From positions 103,274,922 to 103,338,921 of the forward strand of contig CM060175.1 in NCBI GenBank assembly GCA_030549775.1: DNA of 64,000 nt, given 5' to 3'. The DNA is from Tamarix chinensis. Its lineage: Eukaryota > Streptophyta > Magnoliopsida > Caryophyllales > Tamaricaceae. A program made the translations under genes and the position numbers. Positions within the stretch are counted from its first letter, which is position 1; each line of letters opens with the position of its first letter. Under the pieces are notes generated by a model. That model had not been told where the DNA came from, made no database searches, and worked only from the letters and a program-made list of their open reading frames with translations. Below are positions 37,001-47,670 of the stretch, piece after piece.

Positions 37001-40000
37001 TGACATTATGTTCAAAAAAATGAAGGCTTCGGTTATTTGAAGATTGCTTGGTTTAGTGAGCAAGAAGTGAGCAAGAAGAAGTTTTGGCTGCAGTTTATAT
37101 TAATGTTTCAAGTCTTTTTATAATTGATTTTTTTTTTTCAAATATAACTAGAGGTTATCCTGGTCTCCTGATGAAAACCAATATTTTGCATTAGAGACAC
37201 ACATGAGCTGAATACTTGAGGTGTTTGGCTTTCCTTGATTATAATATTATTGGCTTCAATTTTAGGACGAGCTGAATTCAAACTTGAAGGTTTGGCTTGA
37301 AGTCAGCACTATTTACTATTCAAATAGCTTGAGCTTGATCAAAGAAGTTTGTTACTTTTAATTTTAGTAATACCAATCAAACAAATATAGTTATTTTATT
37401 ATGCAGCCTGTAAAAAGAATACTATTAATAATCCGATAGGTCACTATAATGATAAAATAAATAAATAAATAAAAATAAAAAATTTGTGAGCTTATAAGCT
37501 CTAATTGGATCTTGAATTTGTGAAGTAATCAAGCTCGAGCCGTGCTTAATAGATTTTGAACAAGTTGATTCTTTTGCAAATCCTGTATTGGACAGTTTAT
37601 CTTCAAATTCAAGTTTCTTCATTTTGCAAAATGTTTTGCCTGGTGTCCTTTTGGGAATTTTTCTTCAATACACTATCTGTTCTGTCCCAATTTTATTCTT
37701 CTATTCTTGGGAGTCCAAGTACCCCATCGATTTCTTTCTCTGATTGTGCATGCGAACTGTGTGGTTCAGGCTGATCCTCGATTTGTATGGAATAGAAACC
37801 TCTTAGAGGATCTTATTGAGAGCAAGGTTGGATTTCTACCATTGCAAACACTTTAATCTCTTACCAAAAGGCTGACTTTCATGTCCCTAAGATTGTATAT
37901 GGTTTTCATGATGCAGCTACATGGATTCATTGTGCCTCTGCTGCAAGGAAATATCCTATCATTTTTATATAGTTTTTTGATTTCTGACATAGATGGAGTC
38001 TTGCTCCTCATAAGCAATGATTTTCCTGATGCAGCTACATTGACTTATCATTTCTCTACCACAAGAAAATATCTTCATGTCCCTTTTCATTCTGTAGTTA
38101 TATGATTTATCACATTCGATATTGCTCCTCTATGGAATTTGTATATGCTTCATCTCTGTGCTTTTGTCAATATGAATTATCTGTGGATCCAAGTTTATAT
38201 TCAGATATATTTTGCTTAACTCTACTTAAGCTTCCAGACTATTGAGCTGAAACTTAAAGATCTACCTGCTACTATTACACTTCTTTCAAGAAGATGCACA
38301 AGGCGGCTAGGTATATTCATATAGAGGTCACCAATAGTTCCTGCATTCAATGAGTATCTGCCAGAACATGTAGAATGATTTCAATAAACTACAGGGACCA
38401 GAATGTGGAGGAGAGGAGCTAACCTTGAGGGAGATGCTGCTAATTTTATTGAGACTGAGCAGTTGCTGGAATATAAAGGCTTTAGGTCCTCATTTTTACA
38501 GGTATTTTTGTTTTTTGTTTTTTTTTTTCTTTTGTATTTTGATGTGCATCATCTGATGATGTTATCTCATTTTTTTTCAAGATCGAGTACCTAAATCCTA
38601 TTTGTGCTGGAGTTTTTGTGAGAGTGCTGGTACAGCAATGCATAATCTTCTATATTGAGTGATCATTTAGAACATACCTTCTACATTGTTCACTGTAAAG
38701 AGGAGAAAATGAAAAAAATGCATTGATGGTTTGATTCATGATGACAGTTAGAGTGGTGCTAAGTTGTGACACAATAACTAATTATGTCATGGCACTGGTC
38801 TGCAGATTCTCTGCCATTAGGTGATGGGATAAAGGAGGCCAAATGATGATCTCCTTCATTTAATAAGAATGATTTTTTGTCCCTTTCTTAAATGAGAACC
38901 ACCTAGCTTCTACCATTATCATCTATACCATCTTTGGAGCATATAACCTTGAATGCCCCTTTTTTGTAATTTCACTGTATAGGGAAAAGGATTGATGCAG
39001 AAGGAAATTGTAATCTGATTGGTTAAACCTGTCAATCTAGAAAAATCACAGAGAAACTGGAGAATAGTGAGGTAATCTGTGATATGTGTTGACGTTGAAC
39101 TGAGATATACAGCCAGGAATTTGACTATCTTGTTCCTCCCTCTCCACTCTCCTATTTTTCTGATGCCCTTCACGATCCTCTTTCCTCTTATATAACAGAA
39201 AATGAAGTGCTCACTGAATTATGATGACTCAAACTAATGAGTCATCATGTTTCGTAACAGAATTCTCTTACATATCATAAAGGATAACAAATTCTATCAG
39301 ACTACTATAATTAACAACAGGCATAAAGGTCATCAATCTAGTATTTCCCACCTGATTACTCCCTTTGTCAAAAATGACTTCTTGGGCAATTTATACTATT
39401 TCTTTCTTTTTCTCAAAATGGTATATCTGGCCAGGAGCCTATCATAACCTTTGAGTGGATTTCTTAAGCCTAGCAAAAGTATATTTATGGCCGTACTAAA
39501 GCCTTGAGCCTTTAGACAGTCCTTCGATCCATCTCTGATATCATTGGTTTCATTGACTATGCTTTATTAACACGCATTTTCAGGTTCGAGGCTCAATTCC
39601 ACTTTTGTGGGAGCAAATTGTCGATTTGAGTTATAAACCACGGTTAAATATACTCCAACACGAGGAAACGGTATGTACATTTTTATTCATTCCTCTCTGT
39701 TGCCCAGTGGTCTGTTAAGTGATATTCAATCCTCTCTTACTTCAGTCGAAAGTTTTGTATCGGCATTTCCATGATCTCTCTCAAAGATACGGGCATATTT
39801 TGGCACTTGACTTAACTGATAAAGTAAGCAACTTCTTATACTCCTTGTTTGTTCTAATTCTTTCTTTCTCTTTCTGTCTGTTTTTTTTATCATAGTAAAT
39901 TTTAATGGTGATAATGGAGACAAATCAGAGAGAAGAAGAGAGAATTGGAGAAGACTACAATTGTATTATTGTCATTGATCCATTGGGCACAGTAATCAGC

Positions 40001-42570
40001 ATATTAGCTGAATTATTTAGTAACAGATGAGCTAATTGCAACAGCTTAGTAGCTAGGACAACTACTAGACTGACTGCTGACATGGATATACTATCTAACA
40101 GTAAAAGCACCAAAAATAATTTTGCCATAATTAAGCTGTTTTTGTAGTTAGTTATGATCCTTTTATTTACTGACCTACTCAGACCCGTGATTATGCTTTA
40201 TGACATTATATTCCATTTCATGCTATAATCATTCGTTAGTTGAAAGTTGTTGTATAAAATCCTGCCATTATATATCATATCGTTATCCAACTGATCACTT
40301 TGCAGTTCCGGGTTAACAATGAATTACAAAGGGAAAACAAGAACCTCTTGCTTTGGCTAATAGTTTCTGGTTCCTGTAACCACTGAGTTCATGGGTTTCT
40401 TCACCATATTTCTCCAATATGGGTGAAAGTTATATCTTTTACGCCTTACTATTTCAGCATGGCGATGAAGGTCAATTGAGCAGGGCATATGCTGCTGCAA
40501 TGGAGGAGCTGCAAAATGTGAGGTGACTTTCTCATTTACGTTTGAGCATGTGATGTATATTAGATTATTCTGCCATGTACTGAATACCTTTTTCAGTTGG
40601 CATGGTTGTCCGATTGATTATTATTCTTAATGCACTACAGATATGTTTCTTTCGACTTCCACCGTGTTTGCGGAAACTCAAATTTTGATAACCTGCATAT
40701 ACTGTATGATGACATTTCGGAGGACTTTCAAAAGCATGGGTACTGAAGACAGCTCTTCGTTCCATTTCAGAGCCCTCCCTCCTCCCCCAAGGAAAAAAAA
40801 TAAAATATTACAGGAATATTAGTTAATCCTGCTTTTCTTTTACTTGAGATGAGTTTTAATCATTTCTTTTCCCGCTGAGCAGATACTTCCTACTAGACAC
40901 GGAAGAGAGGGTACTTGAAGAACAAATTGGAGTCATAAGATCCAACTGCATTGATTGCCTTGACCGAACAAATGTCACCCAGGTCTGAAGAAACCATCCC
41001 TGGCAATTGCCAAATCTTGGCTTTACCATTCATGTATAGATGCTATCTGGCTTCTGGTGTTCGTGGTTCCAGCTTAATTAATGTGGTTTCTTTAATAAGT
41101 TTCAACATTTGCTTTGGTCTCAGAGTTATCTAGCTCGGAAATGTATAAATTTGCTACTTCAGAGGATTGGAGCATTCTCTTCTTCAGAATGCATTTCAAT
41201 GCTTGATGAAGAATATGACAAGTTCAAAATATGTGAGCAACTCTTCTCAATGCTATCCTCTGTATTGCCTTCAAGGGGGATATGGTGCATATTACTTGTT
41301 TTGATCTGAAATTCATGTTTCTGTTGATAGTATGGGTTGATCATGGCGATGAAATAAGCTTTGAATATGCTGGCACACATGCTCTCAAGCGGGATCTAGT
41401 AAGGTATTTGTTTCATATGTCTGAAGTATCACAATCACAAATATTGATGGGTCTCCTAAGTATGTTGCATGATTTGTGCAGATATGGAAAACAGACTTTG
41501 GGCGGAATCATTTCAGATGGAATGAGTGCTCTGTCGCGATATTATTTGAATAATTTTCACGATGGAGTCAGACAGGTGAAGTTCTCTCTTTCCTTCTCAC
41601 ACAGAGACATCAATTTATTTCGATAGAGAGAGTGCAGAGGGCTCAATAACTTAATATGTTTTGAACCCCTTTTTTTGTGTTTTTTTACTTCAGGATGCAA
41701 TTGATCTTATAAGCGGCCGCTATTCAGTTAGCAGAAACAATCCCTCGCCATTTCAGCTTAATAGTTTCGAGCCTTTTTCGGTGAGTCCTGTAATTTCACT
41801 TCATACCTCCCTTTTCTTCCGGTTTTTCATTTTATTGTTTTAAGAGATATTGTACCATATACTCTCTTGTTTTTGTGAAATTACACCATATACCTTTGCC
41901 CATTTATTTGTTATAGTTATATGTCTTGTATTTACAAACATTAGCATTTAATGCCTTAACAAAAAGGCGTAAGAATATTTGGAGTAATTTCAACAAAATA
42001 TAGGGGCATATGGTGCAATATACCTTGTTTTAATTTGATGCCTCAATCAACTTGTAAGAGACCGCAAAATCGGTTCTACTAATTGGCTCCCTGCGAGCTC
42101 TCATCTTCAAATTTTTCATGTGGCAGAAGCTTATACTAAAGTAGAAGGAAAGATGGCTAGGTTTCATATTCATTATGATATCTCGCTCATTGTTTGTCAT
42201 TGATTTATTTGGTTGATTGCTCCAGTATCTGCCGGTGGCTTCTGCCTTGTTGATTGGAGGAATTACTATGACATCCTTGTCACTGAACCAAGGTATTGAC
42301 CACAATTTCTTTTTGTTTACCATTTCCATGTATTCATTACTTACCTATTAAGAGTCAAATTGTGTACCATATTCCACTTTCGAATAGATTATACATTGAA
42401 ACTCTACACCCAGTTTCTGGTTTTTAATATTTTGGCCTCCAGTGGGAAGAAATGCGCAGCAGTGTGTTCAATCTGTACTCTGGGCTGGAGTGACTGCCGG
42501 CGTGATGGCTTTGGTGAAAGCCAACGGAAGACAGTTCTGCTCGAGGCCCCGGTTATGTGGTCTTCTCTAA
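34010..42570 (+). CDS. SAC8: Sac1-type phosphoinositide phosphatase, SAC8-like
   Basis: Twenty exons join in phase to 603 aa plus stop: 34010-34202, 35938-36012, 36122-36249, 36489-36580, 36694-36751, 37770-37826, 37917-37950, 38230-38310, 38395-38501, 39584-39670, 39746-39823, 40458-40522, 40641-40739, 40883-40982, 41124-41232, 41331-41403, 41482-41575, 41694-41780, 42226-42292, 42443-42570. The SAC domain fills about residues 60-500, with the catalytic CX5R(T/S) motif as [12 protein letters not shown] at 404-415 (Cys407, Arg413). Two hydrophobic segments near 541-558 and 572-586 fit a tail anchored in the ER, as in the plant SAC6/7/8 group. The start MEIEV, the DGNIEPL stretch and the end RPRLCGLL point to SAC8 rather than SAC7/RHD4. 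The family removes phosphate from phosphoinositides such as PI4P. All introns are GT-AG except intron 7, which reads AT-AA. No stop or frame break was seen, so the gene appears functional. Confidence 0.94.
36194..36431 (+). repeat. 119-bp tandem duplication of SAC8 exon 3 end and intron start
   Basis: Copy 1 (36194-36312) covers the last 56 bases of exon 3, its donor and the start of intron 3. Copy 2 (36313-36431) follows at once. Copy 2 differs by a few bases, two of which turn codons of the exon copy into stops (CGA to TGA, CAG to TAG). The second donor GTGAGG is kept. Confidence 0.88.
37951..38229 (+). other. SAC8 intron 7, U12-type with AT-AA ends
   Basis: The intron starts ATATCCTATC, close to the U12 donor consensus ATATCCTT. 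It has TTGCTTAAC at 38212-38220, close to the U12 branch consensus TTCCTTAAC, about 10 bases before the 3' end. The 3' end that keeps the frame and restores the conserved QGSFQ reads TTAA|G. No GT donor that preserves the protein lies nearby. Confidence 0.75.
38021..38080 (+). repeat. Decayed copy of SAC8 exon 7 inside intron 7
   Basis: At an exact offset of 118 bases, the acceptor and exon 7 recur: TGATGCAG|CTACAT at 38028-38040, and ATATCTTC at 38069 in place of the ATATCCTA donor at 37951. The copy has an early TGA codon and many changes, so it looks like a dead tandem duplicate. Confidence 0.7.
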
Positions 42571-44881
42571 ACCAGCACTGCACTCAGAGGCTGTTACTCG
42601 TACCTGACTGCATCTGTCGAATTTTCTAACAGATTAATAATTGTGTTGCTGCAACGACTTTGGCTGGCTCTACAGGGCGGGTCCTTGACGAACCTGCCTA
42701 CATCTCAGAAATAATATGTCGTTTACGTGTTTCACATTTTAGGGTGTGGGAGGCAAGCTGCGTATCCAATTACTTCTCCCTGCGGCGAGTACCTTTTTAT
42801 TTTTTTTGGTTGCCCCCTCTCTTCCTGGCTGTGTGTATATATATATATATTTTAATTATGCATCTAGCGACTACCGCATGGTATTGGTAGCTTATTGCCG
42901 TTGTGTTATTTACGTAGTAACAAGTACATGCGACTTCATTGTAATGCCTGTATACGTGAATCGTAGCCAAACCCTCAATTGCATTCTGCAATCTCGCTGA
43001 ATCGTGATTACTTTCTAGGTGATAGGAACAGGTTTAATTTTACGATTAAATTATTTTATAATGTTTTTTTGATCATCGAATATTGTTAAATTTATATATT
43101 ATTAAATATTTGTTAAAAAAAATATAAATCATGTAACTTTAATCATAATAATATTCCCTGGGCCGGGTCAATACTTGTATGTTGTGATCCGTTATATAAT
43201 GTCGCATCATGTAATCTGATGCCAACAATTGTTTTTGCAAAAGTAAACATTTTTTAATAGGATTATGTAAAAAAAATTATATTATGATGTTAATAAGATT
43301 TTTTTTAATAAATGTACATATTGATATAAATTTTAATTAAAAAAATAATTTTATCATATATATATATATTGTACATTTTTTCATCATTCTCGTTCTACTT
43401 AATTTTTTACTACTATATATATATATATATATTTCTATTACATATTTAAGTATCTTTTACTGTTATATATATTTTACTATTATATTTTTTTTGAAATTTT
43501 TTCTATATTAATGTAAATATTATGTATTTCTTTTACTATAAATATATTTTGTCATGTATTTATATATATATATATATTTTTATTGTCGTTATACATGTTT
43601 TCCATCATTGCTATTGATCTTTTACAAGCATTTATAGAATATCATTCAAATATGTTAACATTCTTTTACGAAAAATGAATTTTTACCATTGCACACCATA
43701 TCTTTCATCATATATCTAGATTTTTGCTGTTGTGAACATAATTTTTTCATTTTTACCAACAACTATCTTAAAATTCTTCAACATTGATTTGAGAATATAT
43801 CAATTCTCAAGCCTATATCTTTTATCATAGATATGTTAATCTATCACTATAGTTGAACTGATTTTTTACTAAAATTGAACAAATATTTCACCATATATAA
43901 ATTAATATTTCAATCATCACTAATATAATTTTTCATCACTAATGTATTGATTTTTTTTTACCAAAAAGTTGATCTTTTACTATTGTTCTACTCAAAACTG
44001 ATCTTCTTCTACCACTATACTGATATTTTCTTGACAAGATAATTTTTATCACTATTTTACTTAAAACTTATCTTTCATCATATTAACACGAATCTCTATT
44101 TATAAAGCAAAATTTTAGAAACATTATGGTATGTATATTTTTATTTTTTTAATAAATCAAACTTAAAATAAGTTCGATAGAAGAAGAAAAAAGAGTAATG
44201 TAGCACATGTTGTACAATTCTAAACTAATTGAAGTTGTAAATAAGTTGAGTCGGCTCTCGAGTAGATCTAATTATACTAGTTAAAAGTTCAGTTTTACTC
44301 TTTCGTTTAGTTAAATGAGTCGAATCTAAGCTCGGATTTTTTTGACTTGACTTATTTATAGCCTAGGTTAGTAATTTTGGTTCCACTTATTTTTTTGTTT
44401 AAATGAGTCGAGTTCAAATTTAAATTTTTTCAATTAATTTACAACCCTACATATAATATGTTACATGATATACACTATTGGGTAATATCGATTTCAACTT
44501 AATCAGATTGAAGAAAATATCTAAACAACCTATTTTGCTAGGCGATCCCTTAGCCCATTGCTATCATCTATCTTAAGCACTTTAGGTTTTCATTTGTTTC
44601 AATAGATGAGTTTCTTTTTAGAAAGAAAAAAATAATTAAATATCTTTTTATCATACTTGTAATATATATATATTTTTTCAAACATCAATATATATTATAT
44701 ATTTTATTTTAAATTTTAATATATATTATTAATACAAGGATTCTTGTGCCAAATATGTATAAAAAATTTTATTCAAAAAACAAAAATGATAATAAATAAA
44801 TTAATCGGATAATTATTTGCAATGTTATCTTTGTTATACATAGGATGTGGATTATAAAGTGGTCTTAGTCGACACCATTGG
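42571..44881. other. SAC8 3' UTR and AT-rich intergenic DNA
   Basis: The 3' UTR probably occupies the first 200-450 bases. Beyond it the DNA is very AT-rich with TA microsatellites near 42836, 43415 and 43560. From about 43850 to 44080 there are phrases of the TTTCACCACTAATGTACTAAT type shared with the minisatellite at 54590-55870, followed by TTTTAGAAACATTATGG also found at about 55925. No genes are seen. Confidence 0.5.
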
Positions 44882-45350
44882 TAGAGGTATGCACCGAGTC
44901 AAATCTAGATCAGTCCAAAGATCCGGTTTTTACTAAACTACAACCCAAAATTCAGATCGATTTTAAAACAATTCACACACGGATCTAGAATATAAAAACT
45001 GGGACAATTATGGATCGATACTATTTTGATCCAGTTTTAAAAATGATCATGTTCAATAAGGTTTTGACCTAATTTCGACCCTATTTCAACCCGGTTTTAA
45101 AACTAATCCTTTTTTGACATGATTTAAACCTTGTTTTAATCCTGTTTGTGGATAAAACTTATAAAATGGAGTAAAATTAAACCAGAATAAAAAACTTGGA
45201 CCAAACTCGGACCAATCCGAATATCTATTTATTTAGACAGATATAATTTGCAACCTTAATTATTTTTTAAAATAGTCCAATACTAATCCTATTTTATTAG
45301 TCTGATTCAATTTAGAATTTCGGACTTATTTGAATTTATGCACACCCCTA
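44882..45350. mobile_element. Old hAT-like element with TAGRGGTRTGCA ends
   Basis: Inverted ends TAGAGGTATGCAC (left) and TAGGGGTGTGCAT (right, reverse complement) bound 469 bases containing repeated CCGGTTTT, GATCC and GGACC motifs. The flanking 8-mers (ACCATTGG, TCCATATG) match at 5 of 8 bases, as an aged duplication might. No coding content. Confidence 0.5.
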
Positions 45351-46718
45351 TCCATATGAGCTGAACCCCCCTCCCAACTTTCTCCTCATCAAAATGAGAA
45401 AATCACCCTCCATCATTTAGATTATATGGACCATCAAAGACGAAATTCTGCCTTGGCGTGCTGTTCCAATTCATGGGTAAAGTGATAACATGATAAAGAA
45501 TATAAGCCTATCCTTTTAGGTAAAATAATACATGATGTAAATATAATCTAAAGTAATAATATGATAAAATATATAGTTAATACAAAGTATTTGTAATGAA
45601 TGTGGCTTAAGCAATAATAGCATTTCATAACTTACATAAAATTAAATAAATTATGTAAAATAATAATTTTAGACACATTGATAAGATTGGTAGAGTTTAA
45701 TTGATAAGTGATATTTTTATAATAAGGATAAATAACATATATATTTTAAATATTTTGATAAAAATGATGGAACATACTTATAAAATAAAAATAAATTTTA
45801 AATAAGTTTTATATAATAAAATTATACTAATTTAAAAATAATATAATAAAATAAATGACCTAAATTATAATTTATTAGCTAATATAAAACTAACTAGGTA
45901 GTACCTAAACTAGGCTTCCTTAGTAGAGGAAAACTTAAAAGGTATTATGGAAGTCAAGAACCTACAAAAACATAAATTGAATCGATTTGGATTTTTTTCT
46001 CCTTTTTCCTTTTAGTTATGCCATGTAGGAAATATAGTGTTAAAAATTAAATTGGATTGGTTAGTGAACTGATGAATTAATTAGGTCATCGGTCAGATTT
46101 TATGTACAAGTCTTAATAAGTTTAGAATCGGTCAAAAACGACCAAGAATTTATCAGACTCATTAAAATCGATGAAGTAGTTAATAAATTAATTGATTGAA
46201 CTAGTTAAAATAGTTAAAAATCAATTAAATTTAAATATTTTTTTTTTATTTTTTACATATTTAATATGTCATGATAGTCTAATTAATCTAAACTATTGAT
46301 TTATAATACCAATTTAATTGTGTTATGAATCCACACCCCACCATTTTATTTTATACCTCTTTCTTCGATATTTTAAAAAATAAAATAAAAAAGCAACATA
46401 TCAAGCAGTAAATTCCCTCACTCAATCACGCACGTACACACAACACACTCAATCCAAGTAACCATATATGTATATAATTTTGAATTTCATGTTGCCATCC
46501 GGTGTATTATGCCTGCGTTGGCCTTTAATTTTTTTTTCTTTCTAAATTGCACGATCTCTCCCTTTCCCAGCATTTTCTCCACTTGTTGCATGCACGCTTT
46601 GAAGATAGAGAGGGGTCAGGAAATGATGCATTGAATCTGAGTACAGAATGGACCTTGATTTTGCTTCGTCGGAGCAGTAGTATGCCATTCTATATATCTT
46701 TCCGTGGTCGTGGAAGTT
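45351..46718. other. AT-rich DNA, then a gene-like island at 46540-46718
   Basis: 45351-46500 is AT-rich with no recognisable content. At 46540-46718 composition becomes balanced and an open frame (from 46547) runs up to the Copia-1 insertion, continuing past the element at 52979. I do not recognise its product. It may be low-copy host sequence or an exon of an unidentified gene. Confidence 0.3.
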
Positions 46719-46723
46719 ACGTC

Positions 46724-47431
46724 TGTTGGGCAATGGCAGAACTTAAGCTGCTATTTGCTGAGTTTTGGTATCCCACATTGGTAAGGAATATTTGTTTTAA
46801 CTAGTTTTTATACTCCCTCACTCTTTGACATGTTTGAATTTAAAGCTTAGGCCGTTTTGAGTGGGTTGATGGACTAGACTATATCACACACGCACACACG
46901 CCACCACACACCCAGACCGTTCGGTCTGGGTGTGGGTGTGAGTGAGTCATAGATTCAGACAAGGCCCAACTTTCTTTTTTCAAAATTTGATCTTCGGCGG
47001 TTTCTATTTTTTCTGGTTGTTTTTTTTGGAACGTTGCTTCTATGCATGTGAAGGGTTGAGACGTTTCACTCTTCCAGATTTTTCTTCCTTTTTTAACCAA
47101 TTTCTTCATTTGTTTTTACACATATATGAAATACCGAAAATCCAGAGAGAAGAATTGTTCGATCTACCAAGCAATTTGACTTCGAATATTTTCTGGGCAA
47201 AGTTATGCAATTCCAATCCTTACATCTCAAGTACACGAGATTAAGGATGTTGTGTAAACCCTTGGGGGTGGACCGACCGAGAAGGGATCTGCATCGAAGT
47301 CCGGTTGATATTCACTTCAGGGCAGTGAATCGGTTTTAGGCACAACAAAATTAATAAGTATTGTTCTGCGGTTTTCTGTTTCAATTGTTTTCCTACCTCT
47401 GCATATGCTTCGGCTTTATATTTTATCTTCA
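46724..47431 (+). repeat. 5' LTR of Copia-1
   Basis: Starts TGTTGGGCAATGG. It holds a perfect inverted repeat with 13-base arms and a 2-base loop at 46907-46934. ATATTCACTTCAG at 47308-47320 is complementary to the sequence just after the LTR. It is 25 bases shorter than the 3' LTR, mainly because of one A-rich insertion in the latter near 52497-52520. Confidence 0.93.
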
Positions 47432-47433
47432 AT

Positions 47434-47446
47434 CTGAAGTGAATAT
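47434..47446 (+). other. Putative self-priming site of Copia-1
   Basis: CTGAAGTGAATAT begins 2 bases after the LTR end, where a tRNA primer site would normally lie. It does not begin with TGG and does not match the initiator-Met site of plant copia. It is a perfect 13-base complement of 47308-47320 in the LTR (also kept at 52849-52861 in the 3' LTR). That the transcript primes itself is inference. Confidence 0.55.
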
Positions 47447-47670
47447 ACGTATAAGAAGCATATTCTGTTCGGTTATATTTTGTTCTGCTGCTCTCGTATT
47501 GGTTTTTCTATTCGGTATTGGTTGTTGGATTCCTCAAACGCTGGATTATATCATATTACATATTGCTGTAATAAGGAATTCAGTGCTGTAGTTTTTTTTG
47601 GTATTTGGGGTCGTTTATGTTACTGTTGTATTTCAATTAGTATAAAGAATTGGTATTCCGTGATTTTATT

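Noticed and set aside
47434..47446. A tRNA primer-binding site after the Copia-1 LTR
   Set aside because: No TGG start and no match to the initiator-Met site or its anticodon arm; the LTR complement fits better.
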